Below, one piece after another: positions 51,154-63,072 of a stretch of DNA of 64,000 bases. The notes below the pieces were generated by a model. The model was not told where the DNA came from. It saw only the letters and a list, made by a program, of their open reading frames with translations, and did not search any database. The first letter of the stretch is position 1; every line of letters starts with the position of its first letter. A program made the position numbers and the translations under genes. Origin of the DNA: Cytophagales bacterium (GTDB lineage Bacteria; Bacteroidota; Bacteroidia; Cytophagales; Spirosomataceae); assembly GCA_004292855.1 (NCBI GenBank), contig RDXN01000044.1:45233-109232 (forward strand), read 5' to 3'.

Positions 51154-54100
51154 ATGGCTCAAACATTGGCTACAAACGCAAACACCAACAGCATGCGCAA
51201 AAATTTTGCGACGATTCAGCCAGTAATCGGATACCCTGACTTCCTGGATATCCAAATCAAGTCCTTTAAAGATTTTTTCCAGCTTGATACCCCATCAGAC
51301 CACCGTTCGCAGGAGGGTTTGTTTAAGGTGTTTCAGGAAAACTTCCCGATCTCCGACTCACGTGAGAATTTTGTGCTGGAGTTTATCGACTATTCGGTCG
51401 ATCCGCCAAAGTACTCTGTCGATGAGTGTATTGATCGGGGGCTAACCTATTCGGTGCCGTTGAAGGCTAAGTTGCGACTGATTAATAATGATCAGGACAA
51501 CGAAGACTTTGAGACAATCGAGCAAGAAGTGTTTCTGGGAAACATTCCGTATATGACCGAAAAAGGCTCGTTTGTCATTAACGGAGCCGAGCGGGTTATT
51601 GTTTCTCAACTCCACCGTTCGCCGGGGGTGTTCTTCTCGATGAGCAAGCACACCAACGGTACCAAGCTGTATTCGGCGCGGATTATCCCGTTCAAGGGGT
51701 CGTGGATTGAGTTCTCGACGGACGTGAACAACGTGATGTATGCCTACATCGACCGGAAAAAGAAGTTCCCGGTAACGACGTTGTTGCGGGCCATCGGTTT
51801 TGGTTCAGACAAAGACATCCTGGATTTGTTTGGACTTTCTGAGGAGATGCCAGCTACGCCAGCAAACCTGAAAAAGGCTGTTGGTCGTCGGTTGGCGGCA
51901 CGGGTTCTGCGTACATGGACGGAAGACTTCGTTGATGAGGACACGGGCGAAGTAGTTTCAATAAGCCGTAACGAGGTGCTCCTGGAGCGTGATTCTGCCA
52001 TTACGGTCGATGACATTGATGTGATTACAGACTCAGGCCAGAAGTCGGTCATCCTGCATAAGGAGGACATGAACATGGCCGACTACAATATTATTTACAA
52101 TACACTGCAAAAGGATAGCTCAAACTCGGAGAAAGAGGCCGTTGAGCAAATCTACCGGCAGTTGCGTAATGCGGATGCCCCTGACGAGCAAACTGCCCGT
52201 GAGATCATCCAAAGCCTGTTCTTCTCGGATAAACGGTACGACCTCGGCGACGTGGGTCGTTATCGGATCAACAAGAAGTTGGGCCATGAGATTGCTTCAG
52301 ACACGAAGGTGTTGACAACGGAAGACATTGTCTCGATTGTGAAATACCTGATCGGTTTGATCAACTCGAAAGCCGTTGTCGATGATATTGACCACCTGAG
52401 CAACCGTCGTGTTCGCACGGTGGGTGAGCAGTTGTATTCGCAGTTTGGTGTTGGTTTGGCACGTATGGCCCGGACCATCAAAGAGCGGATGAACGTGCGG
52501 GATAACGAAGACTTCAAGCCGGTTGATTTAATTAACGCCCGGACGCTGTCGTCGGTCATTAATTCGTTCTTCGGTACGAATCAGCTTTCGCAGTTCATGG
52601 ACCAAACCAACCCATTAGCCGAGGTGACGCACAAGCGTCGGATGTCGGCACTGGGACCAGGTGGTCTGTCGCGGGAGCGGGCGGGCTTCGAGGTTCGCGA
52701 CGTTCACTACACGCACTACGGTCGTTTGTGTACGATTGAAACCCCCGAAGGTCCGAACATTGGTCTGATTTCGTCGCTTTGTGTCTATGCCAAGATCAAT
52801 GGTATGGGCTTTATCGAAACGCCCTATCGGATAATCGAAAACGGTAAGGTGTCGCTTGACAAGCCGGTAATGTATTTGACCGCTGAGGAAGAAGATACGC
52901 ACTACATCGCGCAGGCCAACGCAGGCATCGACAAGAAAGGTAACTTCACGGGCAATGATAAACTCAAGGCACGTTTTGAAGGTGACTTCCCGATGGCCGA
53001 ACCCGCTACGGTAACGTTCATGGATATTGCCCCGAACCAGATCGTGTCGGTGGCTGCGTCGATGATTCCGTTCCTGGAGCACGACGACGCCAACCGCGCC
53101 CTGATGGGGTCGAACATGCAACGTCAGGCAGTTCCGCTTCTGCGTCCCGAAGCTCCTATTGTAGGCACGGGTCTGGAGGGTCGCGTGGCTGTTGACTCGC
53201 GTGCGCTGTACATTGCTGAAGCCGATGGTGTTGTTGAGTTTGTTGACTCAACAAAGATCATGGTGCGTTACAATTTGGCTGCTGATGATCGGCTGGTTAC
53301 GTTTGAGGACGACGTGAAAACGTACAGTCTGATCAAGTTCCGCCGGACAAACCAAGATACCTGCATCAACCTGAAGCCAACCGTTCTGAAAGGCCAAAAG
53401 CTGAAGAAAGGCGACGTGCTCTGCGAGGGCTATGCTACGCAGAAAGGCGAACTGGCTCTTGGACGCAACATGAAAGTGGCGTTCATGCCCTGGCAGGGAT
53501 ACAACTTTGAGGATGCTATCGTGATTTCGGAGCGTGTTGTGCGCGAAGACATTTTCACGTCGATCCACATTGAAGAGTTCGAACTGGAAGTACGCGACAC
53601 GAAGCGGGGCGAAGAGGAACTGACCTCGGAAATTCCGAACGTGAGCGAAGAAACGGTTCGTAACCTCGACGAGAACGGCATTGTGCGTGTGGGTACGGAG
53701 GTGAAGGAAGGCGACATCCTGATCGGTAAGATTACACCGAAAGGCGAAAGCGACCCAACACCAGAAGAAAAACTGCTCCGCGCCATCTTTGGTGATAAAG
53801 CCGGCGACGTGAAAGATGCCTCGAAAAAAGCACCACCTTCATTGAAGGGTGTTGTGATTGATACGAAGCTGTTTTCTCGTCCGTCGAAAGAAGACCGTGG
53901 CAAGCACAAGGAAGAGATCAAGGTGTTGTCGAAGAAATTCGCCCGCGACCTGACCGCTCTGCGTGCCCGGATGATCGACAAACTCTCTGACCTGCTCGAT
54001 GGCAAAACCAGCGCGGGCGTGAAGCATAAGTTTGGCGACGAGATTGTAAGCAAAGGGGTTAAATTCAACCGAAAGAATATCACCGACAACCTGTTCCCCG

Positions 54101-55041
54101 ACAAGAACCCGTACCGCGACGAAAGTGGCTACTCGGTTCCCGAAGAGGTGAACATGCTGGCCGATGTGGTTCTTGAAAACTGGACCGACGACGCACACAC
54201 GAACCAATTGGCGGTGCAGGTAGTGAAAAACTACAACACACGCCGGAACGAGGTGACAGGCCGGTTCAAGCGGGAGCGGTTTACGCTCGAAGTAGGCGAC
54301 GAACTGCCCGCAGGCATTGTGAAACTGGCTAAAGTGTATATCGCCAAGAAGCGCAAGCTTAAGGTGGGTGACAAGATGGCCGGTCGTCACGGAAACAAGG
54401 GTGTGGTAGCCCGGATTGTGCGCGACGAAGACATGCCGTTCCTCGAAGACGGAACGCCGGTCGATATTGTGCTGAATCCATTGGGTGTACCATCCCGGAT
54501 GAACCTCGGTCAGATTTACGAGACCGTATTGGCTTGGGCTGGTCAGAAACTGAACCGAAAATACGCTACGCCGATCTTCGACGGGGCAACGGAACAGCAG
54601 GTGGTCGACGAATTGGACGAGGCAGGTTTGCCAAGCTTTGGCCGTACGTACTTGTACAATGGTCTGACGGGTGAGCGATTTGATCAGCGCGTAACGGTGG
54701 GGATCATCTACATGCTCAAACTCGGTCACTTGGTTGACGATAAGATGCACGCCCGTTCGATTGGACCCTACTCGCTCATTACGCAGCAGCCGCTGGGTGG
54801 TAAGGCGCAGTTTGGTGGTCAGCGGTTTGGCGAGATGGAGGTGTGGGCGTTGGAGGCCTTCGGGGCGTCGAACATCCTGCAAGAAATCCTGACGGTAAAG
54901 TCGGACGACGTGGTGGGCCGTGCGAAAGCATACGAAGCCATCGTGAAAGGCGAAAACCTGCCGAAACCAAACATTCCTGAGTCGTTCAACGTACTCGTTC
55001 ACGAGTTGCGTGGTTTGGCCCTTGAGATTACGCTTGAATAA
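51154..55041 (+). CDS. rpoB: RNA polymerase subunit beta
   Basis: Catalytic beta subunit of RNA polymerase, 1295 residues. The rifampicin-region blocks are present ([31 protein letters not shown]), as are GNKGVVA in [16 protein letters not shown] and the C-terminal [20 protein letters not shown]. Start ATG 51154 (MAQTLATNA); a second Met at MRKNF is about 15 residues in. rpoC follows after 20 bases, forming the usual pair. Confidence 0.98.
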   Translation: MAQTLATNANTNSMRKNFATIQPVIGYPDFLDIQIKSFKDFFQLDTPSDHRSQEGLFKVFQENFPISDSRENFVLEFIDYSVDPPKYSVDECIDRGLTYSVPLKAKLRLINNDQDNEDFETIEQEVFLGNIPYMTEKGSFVINGAERVIVSQLHRSPGVFFSMSKHTNGTKLYSARIIPFKGSWIEFSTDVNNVMYAYIDRKKKFPVTTLLRAIGFGSDKDILDLFGLSEEMPATPANLKKAVGRRLAARVLRTWTEDFVDEDTGEVVSISRNEVLLERDSAITVDDIDVITDSGQKSVILHKEDMNMADYNIIYNTLQKDSSNSEKEAVEQIYRQLRNADAPDEQTAREIIQSLFFSDKRYDLGDVGRYRINKKLGHEIASDTKVLTTEDIVSIVKYLIGLINSKAVVDDIDHLSNRRVRTVGEQLYSQFGVGLARMARTIKERMNVRDNEDFKPVDLINARTLSSVINSFFGTNQLSQFMDQTNPLAEVTHKRRMSALGPGGLSRERAGFEVRDVHYTHYGRLCTIETPEGPNIGLISSLCVYAKINGMGFIETPYRIIENGKVSLDKPVMYLTAEEEDTHYIAQANAGIDKKGNFTGNDKLKARFEGDFPMAEPATVTFMDIAPNQIVSVAASMIPFLEHDDANRALMGSNMQRQAVPLLRPEAPIVGTGLEGRVAVDSRALYIAEADGVVEFVDSTKIMVRYNLAADDRLVTFEDDVKTYSLIKFRRTNQDTCINLKPTVLKGQKLKKGDVLCEGYATQKGELALGRNMKVAFMPWQGYNFEDAIVISERVVREDIFTSIHIEEFELEVRDTKRGEEELTSEIPNVSEETVRNLDENGIVRVGTEVKEGDILIGKITPKGESDPTPEEKLLRAIFGDKAGDVKDASKKAPPSLKGVVIDTKLFSRPSKEDRGKHKEEIKVLSKKFARDLTALRARMIDKLSDLLDGKTSAGVKHKFGDEIVSKGVKFNRKNITDNLFPDKNPYRDESGYSVPEEVNMLADVVLENWTDDAHTNQLAVQVVKNYNTRRNEVTGRFKRERFTLEVGDELPAGIVKLAKVYIAKKRKLKVGDKMAGRHGNKGVVARIVRDEDMPFLEDGTPVDIVLNPLGVPSRMNLGQIYETVLAWAGQKLNRKYATPIFDGATEQQVVDELDEAGLPSFGRTYLYNGLTGERFDQRVTVGIIYMLKLGHLVDDKMHARSIGPYSLITQQPLGGKAQFGGQRFGEMEVWALEAFGASNILQEILTVKSDDVVGRAKAYEAIVKGENLPKPNIPESFNVLVHELRGLALEITLE

Positions 55042-55061
55042 CAATAAAATCTCCATATTTC

Positions 55062-58000
55062 ATGTCGTTCAAAAAGAACAAGAAACTCAATAGCGACTTC
55101 TCCAGCGTGACGATCAGTCTGGCGTCGCCTGAGTCGATTCTGGAGAGTTCATACGGCGAGGTTACGCAGCCCGAAACGATCAACTACCGGACCTACAAGC
55201 CGGAGATGGGTGGTCTGTTCTGCGAGCGGATCTTCGGCCCGGTGAAAGATTGGGAGTGCCACTGCGGCAAATACAAGCGGATTCGCTACAAAGGCATTAT
55301 CTGTGACCGTTGCGGTGTGGAAGTAACGGAGAAGAAAGTTCGCCGGGAGCGGATGGGCCACATCGAACTGGTGGTGCCCGTTGCGCACATCTGGTATTTC
55401 CGTAGTCTTCCAAACAAAATTGGTTATCTGCTGGGTCTGTCGACCAAGAAGCTCGACCAGATTATTTATTACGAGCGGTACATCGTTGTGCAGCCGGGGG
55501 TGAAAGCCGAAGACGGCATCAACCAACTGGACTTCCTGACGGAAGACGAGTACCTCGACATCATCGACAAACTGCCCGGTAACAACCAACACCTCGACGA
55601 TAAAGACCCTAATAAATTCATCGCCAAGATGGGGGCCGAAGCGTTGGAGATGCTGTTGTCGCGCGTTGAGTTGGACAATCTGTCGTATCAGCTTCGTCAC
55701 GCGGCTGCTACCGATACGTCGCAGCAGCGCAAGGCCGAGGCTTTGAAGCGTTTGAAGGTTGTAGAAGCATTCCGGGAGGCTAATGGCCGCATCGAAAACC
55801 GCCCTGAGTGGATGGTGATTAAGATGGTTCCGGTAATTCCGCCCGAACTGCGCCCGCTCGTCCCCCTTGATGGTGGCCGTTTCGCAACGTCCGATTTGAA
55901 CGACCTGTATCGTCGGGTTATCATTCGGAACAACCGTCTGAAGCGTCTGATCGAGATCAAAGCTCCCGAAGTAATCCTCCGCAACGAGAAGCGGATGTTG
56001 CAGGAAGCTGTCGATTCGCTGTTCGACAACTCACGCAAGGTGAACGCCGTTCGTTCGGAGGGTAACCGCGCGTTGAAGTCGCTGTCGGACATGCTGAAAG
56101 GCAAGCAGGGTCGTTTCCGGCAAAACCTGCTCGGTAAGCGTGTCGACTATTCAGGTCGTTCGGTTATTGTGGTTGGGCCAGAGTTGAAAATGCACGAGTG
56201 TGGTCTGCCGAAAGACATGGCCGCCGAGTTGTTTAAGCCGTTCATTATCCGCAAGTTGATTGAGCGGGGCATCGTGAAAACGGTGAAGTCGGCCAAGAAA
56301 ATTGTTGACCGTAAAGACCCGGTTATCTGGGACATTCTGGAAAACGTACTGAAGGGTCACCCTGTATTGCTCAACCGCGCTCCAACGCTGCACCGGCTCG
56401 GTATCCAGGCATTCCAGCCAAAGTTGATCGAGGGTAAGGCAATTCAGTTGCACCCGCTGGTAACGACGGCCTTCAACGCCGACTTCGACGGTGACCAAAT
56501 GGCCGTTCACGTGCCACTGGGTCAGGAAGCCATTTTGGAAGCGTCGATGCTGATGTTGGCCTCACACAACATCCTGAACCCAGCCAACGGCGCACCGATC
56601 ACGGTACCGTCGCAGGACATGGTGTTGGGTCTGTATTATGTGACAAAAGGTCGCCGGAACCTGCCTGAGTACCCCATCGTGGGCGAAGGTATGACGTTCT
56701 ACGGAGCCGAAGAGGTGATCATTGCCATCAACGAAGGCAAGGTATCGAAGCACGCTAATATCAAGTGCCGGGTGAGCCTGCGTAACGAGCAGGGACAGTT
56801 GGAGACGAAGATTATCGAAACGGTAGCAGGCCGGTTGTTGTTCAACCAGTTTGTGCCGAAAGAGGTAGGCTTTATCAATGAACTGCTCACCAAGAAGAAA
56901 TTGCAGCAGATCATCGCCCTGATCTTCAAGATTTCGGGTGTGGCGAAAACCGCTGAGTTCTTGGACAACATCAAAGAGCTTGGTTTCCAGATGGCCTTCC
57001 GGGGTGGTCTGTCAATCGGTTTGAGCGACGTGATGATTCCAGAAGCCAAGCAGGGTCTCATTGACGAGGCCAAGCAGGGTGTTCAGGGCGTTTGGGATAA
57101 TTACCTGATGGGTCTGATTACGGAAAACGAGCGTTATAACCAAGTCATTGACATCTGGACCCGTGTGAACTCGAAAGTAACCGAGACGCTCATGAAGCAG
57201 TTGGAAGCCGATCAAGGCGGGTTCAACTCGATCTTCATGATGATGCACTCAGGTGCCCGTGGTTCGCGCGAGCAGATTCGTCAGTTGGGCGGTATGCGGG
57301 GTCTGATGGCCAAGCCACAGAAAAACCTGCAAGGCTCTGTAGGTGAGATCATTGAGAACCCAATCTTGTCGAACTTCAAAGAGGGTCTCGACGTATTGGA
57401 GTACTTTATCTCGACGCACGGTGCCCGGAAAGGTCTGGCCGATACGGCCTTGAAAACTGCCGATGCCGGTTATCTGACCCGCCGTTTGCACGACGTAGCC
57501 CAGGACGTAATCATCAGCGAGAATGACTGTGGTACGTTGCGCGGCCTGCAAGTGTCGGCGTTGAAAGACAACGAAGATATTGTTGAGCCACTGTCGGAGC
57601 GGATTTTGGGTCGCACAACGGTTCACGACGTGTATGACCCGCTCAAGAAAAACGAGGACGGCACTCCGCTGTTGCTCGTGGCTTCGGGCGAGTTGATTAC
57701 GGAAGAGATCGCTGCGGCTATCGACGAAACCAGCATCGAGACGGTTGAAATCCGTTCGGTACTGACTTGCGAATCGAGAAAGGGTGTTTGTGGCAAATGC
57801 TACGGACGGAACCTGGCATCGGGCCGTATGGTCGACATCGGTGAGGCTGTGGGCGTAATTGCCTCGCAGTCAATCGGTGAGCCGGGTACGCAGCTTACCC
57901 TCCGTACCTTCCACGTGGGTGGTACGGCCTCGAACATCGCCGTTGATGCCTCAATCCGGGCTAAGTTCGACGGTTTGATCGAGTTTGAAGAAATGCGTAC

Positions 58001-59408
58001 AGTGCAGTCTGAAGATAGCGAAGGCAATCCACAGACGGTCGTAATGGGCCGTTCGGGCGAGATTAAGATCGTGAATCCGAACGACCGCAACCAAGTCTAC
58101 ATCAGCAATAACGTTCCGTATGGCGCGTTCCTGCGGGTGAAAGATGGCGACACCGTGAAGAAGAACGACGAACTGAGCGCGTGGGACCCCTACAACGCTG
58201 TTATTCTTTCCGAACTGACAGGTAAAGTGTCGTTCGACGCAATCGAAGACGGTATCACCTACCGCGAGGAGTTTGACGAACAAACGGGCTTCCAAGAGAT
58301 GGTAATCATCGAAAGCCGCGACAAAGCCAAGAACCCGTCGATTGTTGTCAATGGCGTGAGCACGCTGCTGGAAGATATCACCGAGAAAGGCTATAACCTG
58401 CCGGTAGGTGCTCGTTTGGTTGTGAAAACAGGCCAAACGATCAAGGCCGGACAGCCGTTGGCGAAGATTCCGCGTAACGTGGGCAAAACCCGCGACATTA
58501 CTGGTGGTCTGCCACGGGTAACGGAATTGTTCGAGGCCCGGAATCCATCGAACCCGGCGGTTGTGTCGGAAATCGACGGTGTGGTATCGTACGGAGCCAT
58601 CAAGCGTGGTAACCGCGAAATCTTCATTGAGTCGAAAGACGGTACAAAGAAGAAGTACCTCGTACCGCTGTCGAAGTTTATCCTCGTGCAGGACAACGAC
58701 TTCGTACGGGCTGGTGCTCCGCTTTCGGATGGTGCCATTACGCCGAGCGACATTTTGGCAATCAAGGGACCAACAGCCGTTCAGGAGTATCTGGTAAACG
58801 AGATTCAGGAGGTATATCGCTTGCAGGGTGTGAAGATCAACGACAAGCACATTGAGGCCATCGTGCGCCAGATGATGCAGAAAGTGGAGATCATCGACTC
58901 AGGCGATACCAACTTCCTCGAAGGTCAGGTTGTTGATAAGTGGTCGTTCCGCGAGGAAAACGGCAAGGTAATGGACGCAAAAGTGGTGATGGATGCCGGC
59001 GGGGCCGAAAACCTGAAGCCCGGTCAGATTATTTCATCACGTCGTTTGCGTGATGAGAACTCGAACCTGAAGCGTCGTGACTTATCGCTCGTGGTTGTCC
59101 GCGACGCGATGCCAGCCGTTTCGCAGCCGACGCTGATGGGTATCACTCAGTCGTCGTTGGGTACGGAAAGCTTTATCTCGGCAGCCTCATTCCAGGAGAC
59201 CACGAAGGTGTTGAGCGAAGCCTCGATCCGGGGTAAAAACGACACGCTGGAAGGCCTAAAGGAGAACGTGATCGTAGGTCACCTGATCCCAGCCGGTACG
59301 GGTGTTCGTCGTTACCTGAACGCGATTGTCGGCTCGAAAGAAGAGTATGAGACCGTGACCGAATCGCGCGAGCAGTTTGCCCGCAGCAAGAAGCGCGTAA
59401 CGGCCTAG
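55062..59408 (+). CDS. rpoC: RNA polymerase subunit beta'
   Basis: Carries the catalytic Mg-binding loop. The 1448-residue protein has N-terminal zinc ribbon [20 protein letters not shown], the active-site motif [12 protein letters not shown], the bridge-helix/trigger-loop region, and the second zinc site ([13 protein letters not shown]). The length fits the Bacteroidota form. It is the last gene of the block, followed by a strong terminator. Confidence 0.98.
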   Translation: MSFKKNKKLNSDFSSVTISLASPESILESSYGEVTQPETINYRTYKPEMGGLFCERIFGPVKDWECHCGKYKRIRYKGIICDRCGVEVTEKKVRRERMGHIELVVPVAHIWYFRSLPNKIGYLLGLSTKKLDQIIYYERYIVVQPGVKAEDGINQLDFLTEDEYLDIIDKLPGNNQHLDDKDPNKFIAKMGAEALEMLLSRVELDNLSYQLRHAAATDTSQQRKAEALKRLKVVEAFREANGRIENRPEWMVIKMVPVIPPELRPLVPLDGGRFATSDLNDLYRRVIIRNNRLKRLIEIKAPEVILRNEKRMLQEAVDSLFDNSRKVNAVRSEGNRALKSLSDMLKGKQGRFRQNLLGKRVDYSGRSVIVVGPELKMHECGLPKDMAAELFKPFIIRKLIERGIVKTVKSAKKIVDRKDPVIWDILENVLKGHPVLLNRAPTLHRLGIQAFQPKLIEGKAIQLHPLVTTAFNADFDGDQMAVHVPLGQEAILEASMLMLASHNILNPANGAPITVPSQDMVLGLYYVTKGRRNLPEYPIVGEGMTFYGAEEVIIAINEGKVSKHANIKCRVSLRNEQGQLETKIIETVAGRLLFNQFVPKEVGFINELLTKKKLQQIIALIFKISGVAKTAEFLDNIKELGFQMAFRGGLSIGLSDVMIPEAKQGLIDEAKQGVQGVWDNYLMGLITENERYNQVIDIWTRVNSKVTETLMKQLEADQGGFNSIFMMMHSGARGSREQIRQLGGMRGLMAKPQKNLQGSVGEIIENPILSNFKEGLDVLEYFISTHGARKGLADTALKTADAGYLTRRLHDVAQDVIISENDCGTLRGLQVSALKDNEDIVEPLSERILGRTTVHDVYDPLKKNEDGTPLLLVASGELITEEIAAAIDETSIETVEIRSVLTCESRKGVCGKCYGRNLASGRMVDIGEAVGVIASQSIGEPGTQLTLRTFHVGGTASNIAVDASIRAKFDGLIEFEEMRTVQSEDSEGNPQTVVMGRSGEIKIVNPNDRNQVYISNNVPYGAFLRVKDGDTVKKNDELSAWDPYNAVILSELTGKVSFDAIEDGITYREEFDEQTGFQEMVIIESRDKAKNPSIVVNGVSTLLEDITEKGYNLPVGARLVVKTGQTIKAGQPLAKIPRNVGKTRDITGGLPRVTELFEARNPSNPAVVSEIDGVVSYGAIKRGNREIFIESKDGTKKKYLVPLSKFILVQDNDFVRAGAPLSDGAITPSDILAIKGPTAVQEYLVNEIQEVYRLQGVKINDKHIEAIVRQMMQKVEIIDSGDTNFLEGQVVDKWSFREENGKVMDAKVVMDAGGAENLKPGQIISSRRLRDENSNLKRRDLSLVVVRDAMPAVSQPTLMGITQSSLGTESFISAASFQETTKVLSEASIRGKNDTLEGLKENVIVGHLIPAGTGVRRYLNAIVGSKEEYETVTESREQFARSKKRVTA

Positions 59409-59428
59409 TTCCAAGTTGAATAGAATGT

Positions 59429-59466
59429 AAAAACGCCCCGGTCAGTAATGATCGGGGCGTTTTTTT
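59429..59466 (+). terminator. Rho-independent terminator after rpoC
   Basis: 12-bp stem (59429-59440 with 59453-59464), 12-base loop, flanked by A and T runs. It could work from both strands, since the minus-strand membrane gene ends 12 bases beyond. Confidence 0.93.
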
Positions 59467-59477
59467 GTTAACGTTGC

Positions 59478-60083
59478 TCAATACACATTGTATTCTTCCG
59501 GGATTACGATGTCAAATCGACCGCCCATTAGTGAATAGAGAATAATGGATGCGAGCAGGACGAAGAAGGATACGATCAGGTAGAAGTGAATTTTGGCTGA
59601 ACTTTCGCCTACTTTCGGGCTTATCTTGTGTTGGTGTACGTTGGCTATGTGTAATCCGATGACCGACACTCCAATGAAGTAGTAAGGAACGAAATAGTAC
59701 AGCCAAGGTTTCTGAACGACAACTCTCGACGCAAAATAGAAGTTGGTATCAAATCCATGAAGGAGTCTTTGTCCAATGGTAGCAGGAATATGCTGTAAGA
59801 CGAAATAGGCAAATACCAGCCCTGAGTACATCTGTATTCTCTCGTAACGGGTTTTATCTCTCTTCTTTAGCAATGCAAGAGCAAGTCTAACCCCTGAAAT
59901 AATCTGAATCGCGAAGCAACAAACCAAGGTGATCTCGATAGCTGTATTTCTGTAGAATATCCTGAACGTCTCTAAAAGCTCTTGATGGGTTTCTACGCCA
60001 AACCAAGCCATTGCGTGGTTGAACAGGTGTAGAGCGATAAAAACAGAGACTATAATTCCCGTGATTCTGTGAAGCTGCTTCAT
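59478..60083 (-). CDS. Cytochrome-b-like polytopic membrane protein, unknown function
   Basis: No family recalled with certainty. 201 residues with five hydrophobic segments and several membrane or near-membrane histidines (FIALHLFNHAMAW, YFVLQHIPA, GLHIANVHQHK), a pattern seen in small b-type cytochromes and SdhC-like anchors. ATG 60083 (MKQLHRITG) is chosen; a GTG at 60140 would add 19 residues and place it four bases after the regulator gene, so the start is uncertain. It is probably co-transcribed with the Crp/Fnr-type gene, which may control it. Confidence 0.65.
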   Translation of the reverse strand: MKQLHRITGIIVSVFIALHLFNHAMAWFGVETHQELLETFRIFYRNTAIEITLVCCFAIQIISGVRLALALLKKRDKTRYERIQMYSGLVFAYFVLQHIPATIGQRLLHGFDTNFYFASRVVVQKPWLYYFVPYYFIGVSVIGLHIANVHQHKISPKVGESSAKIHFYLIVSFFVLLASIILYSLMGGRFDIVIPEEYNVY

Positions 60084-60143
60084 GCTACGAAATTTAGTTG
60101 GCACAAAGGAAAACCGCTTCGTTTTGAAATCATTTGACACAGA

Positions 60144-60725
60144 TCAAATTCGTCTTTCGGGCTTACGGATTCTACTTAGTGTCTCCAACGTCATGCCTAA
60201 ATAGGAGGCAATGTGCGTGAGGGGTACTCGCTGTGTGATGTCAGGTCTGATTCTTACTAGATTTTCATATTTCTGTAAGGCTGTTTCAAATTGAATCGAA
60301 ACAACTCGCTGCTGGAGTTGCAGCATTGTTTTGGTTATGACCAATTTGCCTAATTTATCAATTTCTCTATATCTCTCTGAAAACAGAGCTATATCGTCTG
60401 TCGAAACTTCCAAAAGAGTACTTGGCTCTACTGTTTCTATATAATGGGCACTGGGTTTACCTAAGAAGAAGCTATTTATTGATATGATAAAATCATTTTC
60501 AAACGCAAACCAATCCGTTATGTCTTTTCCGTCTTTCAGGTAATATGCTCTTGCCGAGCCTTGCACGATAAAATAAGTTTTGTCGGCAAACTGACCCTCT
60601 TTGACTAGTATTGTCTCTTTGTCAAGCGTCAACATTTTTGAGACCTTGACCAACTCATGTTTACTCTCATCGGTTAGGGTCAAGTAATGATGTTCTATAC
60701 GCTCTATTATCTCGTCAACGGTCAT
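60144..60725 (-). CDS. Crp/Fnr-family transcriptional regulator
   Basis: 193 residues: an N-terminal cyclic-nucleotide-binding-like beta-roll (ETILVKEGQFADKTYFIVQG, ARAYYLKDGKDITDWF) and a C-terminal helix-turn-helix (RVPLTHIASYLGMTLETLSR). No Fnr-type cysteine set is visible and the cNMP-binding signature is not intact, so the effector is unknown. It belongs to the short Bacteroidota Crp/Fnr group that ends soon after the recognition helix. It is divergent from the oligopeptidase gene. Confidence 0.9.
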   Translation of the reverse strand: MTVDEIIERIEHHYLTLTDESKHELVKVSKMLTLDKETILVKEGQFADKTYFIVQGSARAYYLKDGKDITDWFAFENDFIISINSFFLGKPSAHYIETVEPSTLLEVSTDDIALFSERYREIDKLGKLVITKTMLQLQQRVVSIQFETALQKYENLVRIRPDITQRVPLTHIASYLGMTLETLSRIRKPERRI

Positions 60726-60792
60726 GGGGTCGCTCTGATGCGCTTAGAAAACAGAAATCACTAAACGGTAAAGCAGCACGGCACTTCTTTTT

Positions 60793-60800
60793 TACCTTTG
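60793..60800 (+). promoter_or_regulatory. Possible -7 element for the oligopeptidase gene
   Basis: TACCTTTG is a perfect TAnnTTTG 46 bases before the ATG, but no TTG lies at the expected distance upstream. Weak support. Confidence 0.35.
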
Positions 60801-60846
60801 TCAACGCCCAATCTCAGCGGGCCAACCCTCCTAAACCCCCTTCACC

Positions 60847-62997
60847 ATGCGACTTACCTTACTTACCTGTTGTCTGATCGTTACCGGCACTATGACCCAC
60901 GCGCAAAACGCAGCCCCGAAGGCCCCAATAAAACCTAAAGAACTCACGATTCATGGCGATACGCGGGTCGATAATTATTACTATCTCAACGAGCGTGAGA
61001 ACCAAGAGGTTATTAGTTACCTCAAAGCCGAGAACGCCTATCTGGATGGGGTTCTCGCTCCCGTAAAAGACCTGCGCGGGAAGCTGTTTGAGGAAATGAA
61101 AGGCCGCATCAAGCAGCAGGACCAATCGGTGCCGTACAAAGAGGGGGCTTATTATTACCAAACCAACTTTGTTCAGGGGGGCGAGTACCCGATTTATGTC
61201 CGCAAGAAAGGATCGCTTACGGCCCCGGAGGAAGTGATGTTCGACTGCAACCAACTCGCAAAGGGCCACAACTACTACAACTTAGGTGGCTACGAGGTGT
61301 CGGACAACGACGAACTGGCCATTTTTTGCGAGGACACGGTGAGTCGGCGGTTGTACACGCTGAAGGTGAAGAACCTCAAAACGGGCGAGATCTACCCCGA
61401 AGCCATCCCGAACGTCGAAGCGGGCGGTTTTGCCTGGGCTGCCGACAACAAGACGCTGTTTTACGTGAAGAAGGACGTGAAAACGCTGTTGGGGTATCAG
61501 GTGTATCGCCATGTGCTGGGCACCAATGCGAAAGCCGACGTACTCGTGTACGAGGAGAAAGACAACCAGTTTTACATGGGCCTGTACCGGATGAAGTCGA
61601 AAAAGTACGTGGCTATCGTGAGCGACCACAACGGTATTACGACTGAATACCGACTGCTCGACGCCAGTAAGCCAACGGGCGACTTTGCCGTGTTCTATCC
61701 CCGTGAGCGCGGGCACGAATACGACCTGCAACACTACCAGGATAAGTTTTATGTGCGGACCAATTTCAAGGCGCAGAACTACCGGTTAATGGAAGTTACG
61801 GAAAACCTCACCCCCAGCCCCTCTCCTTCAAAAGGGAGAGGGGTGCAAATGACAGACCGTGCTAGCTGGAAAGAGGTGATTCCACACCGGGCCGATGTAT
61901 TCCTGCAAAATCTGGATGTGTTTGCCGACCACCTCGTGCTGGGTGAGCGCAAAGAGGGTTTGGCAAAAATTCGGGTGATCAACCAAAAAAGTAAGGCCGA
62001 TCATTACCTCGAATTTGGAGAACCGGCTTATGTGGCGGGTATTTCCTACAACCCGGAGTTCGGCACGCACGTGCTGCGCTACAGTTATGCCTCGCTCACC
62101 ACGCCCGGTTCTACCTTCGACTACAACATGGACACGAAGGAGAAAACACTTCTGAAGCAACAAGAGGTGTTGGGCGGCTTCGATAAGAGCAACTATGTAT
62201 CGGAGCGGGTGTATGCCACCGTGCGCGATGGCGTCAAGGTGCCCATCTCGATTGTGTATCGCAAGGGAACAAAGAAAGACGGTTCGGCCCCGCTCTTGCA
62301 ATACGCCTACGGTTCGTATGGCAGCAACACCGAACCGGGCTTTAGCTCAACCCGCCTGAGTTTGCTCGACCGGGGTTTTATTTATGCCATTGCCCACATC
62401 CGGGGCGGGCAGGAAATGGGTCGGCACTGGTACGAAGATGGGAAGATGTTGAAGAAGAAAAACACCTTCAACGACTTCGTAGACTGCTCGAAGTTTTTGA
62501 TCCAACAGAAATACACGAGTCCCGACAAGCTATTCGCGTTGGGTGGCTCGGCAGGTGGTTTGCTGATGGGTGCGATAGTGAATCAGGCCCCCGAACTGTA
62601 CCGGGGCGTGGTGGCTGCGGTGCCGTTTGTCGATGTGGTGACAACCATGCTCGACGAAACCATTCCGCTCACAACGGGCGAGTGGGAGGAGTGGGGCAAC
62701 CCCAAAAACAAGCCCTACTACGACTACATGAAATCGTACTCTCCCTACGACAACGTGACCAAACAAGCCTACCCGAACCTGCTCGTGACCACCGGCCTCC
62801 ACGACTCGCAGGTGCAGTATTGGGAACCCGCCAAATGGGTGGCTAAGCTCCGTACCATGAAGACTGATAACAATCAGTTGCTCCTGCACACCAACATGGA
62901 AGCGGGTCACGGGGGCGCGTCGGGGCGGTTTGAGGCCTTAAAAGAGATTGCGCTCGAATACGCGTTTATGTTGAATTTGCTGGGCGTACAGAAATAA
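60847..62997 (+). CDS. ptrB: S9A prolyl oligopeptidase family protein, oligopeptidase B-like, secreted
   Basis: Serine peptidase cleaving short peptides, 716 residues. There is a signal peptide (ending MTHAQ), a beta-propeller (about 80-430) that restricts substrate size, and a C-terminal alpha/beta hydrolase. The catalytic triad is readable as Ser568 in GGSAGG, Asp653 in GLHDSQVQYW and His688 in AGHGGASGR. The block IRGGQEMGRHWYEDGKMLKK is typical of oligopeptidase B. Odd: residues 321-332 (LTPSPSPSKGRG) are encoded by an inserted palindromic repeat within the propeller, in frame. A periplasmic or outer location is likely because of the signal peptide. Confidence 0.92.
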   Translation: MRLTLLTCCLIVTGTMTHAQNAAPKAPIKPKELTIHGDTRVDNYYYLNERENQEVISYLKAENAYLDGVLAPVKDLRGKLFEEMKGRIKQQDQSVPYKEGAYYYQTNFVQGGEYPIYVRKKGSLTAPEEVMFDCNQLAKGHNYYNLGGYEVSDNDELAIFCEDTVSRRLYTLKVKNLKTGEIYPEAIPNVEAGGFAWAADNKTLFYVKKDVKTLLGYQVYRHVLGTNAKADVLVYEEKDNQFYMGLYRMKSKKYVAIVSDHNGITTEYRLLDASKPTGDFAVFYPRERGHEYDLQHYQDKFYVRTNFKAQNYRLMEVTENLTPSPSPSKGRGVQMTDRASWKEVIPHRADVFLQNLDVFADHLVLGERKEGLAKIRVINQKSKADHYLEFGEPAYVAGISYNPEFGTHVLRYSYASLTTPGSTFDYNMDTKEKTLLKQQEVLGGFDKSNYVSERVYATVRDGVKVPISIVYRKGTKKDGSAPLLQYAYGSYGSNTEPGFSSTRLSLLDRGFIYAIAHIRGGQEMGRHWYEDGKMLKKKNTFNDFVDCSKFLIQQKYTSPDKLFALGGSAGGLLMGAIVNQAPELYRGVVAAVPFVDVVTTMLDETIPLTTGEWEEWGNPKNKPYYDYMKSYSPYDNVTKQAYPNLLVTTGLHDSQVQYWEPAKWVAKLRTMKTDNNQLLLHTNMEAGHGGASGRFEALKEIALEYAFMLNLLGVQK
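61803..61845. repeat. Palindromic element inserted in frame in the oligopeptidase gene
   Basis: Stem CCCCTCTCC (61818-61826) and GGAGAGGGG (61835-61843) with an 8-base loop, preceded by a C-rich stretch. It translates as TPSPSPSKGRG, a low-complexity insert I recall as a recurrent hallmark in Bacteroidota and cyanobacteria. The reading frame is preserved. Confidence 0.75.
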
Positions 62998-63001
62998 AAC
63001 T

Positions 63002-63040
63002 ATCGCCAACGCATCCGTCATGCGTTGGCGATCTATCTTT
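63002..63040 (+). terminator. Terminator-like hairpin after the oligopeptidase gene
   Basis: Perfect 13-bp stem (63002-63014 with 63020-63032), 5-base loop, followed only by CTATCTTT, so termination may be partial. The downstream TATCTTTG (63034-63041) also matches the -7 consensus, without a TTG at the right spacing. Confidence 0.6.
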
Positions 63041-63072
63041 GACTTTCTGATATTACTAACACCCTCATAACC

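Noticed and set aside
53839..55056. 405-codon minus-strand open frame antisense to the rpoB 3' end
   Set aside because: Antisense to rpoB, low-complexity His/Val/Arg composition typical of shadow frames; same applies to 57951-58850 in rpoC.
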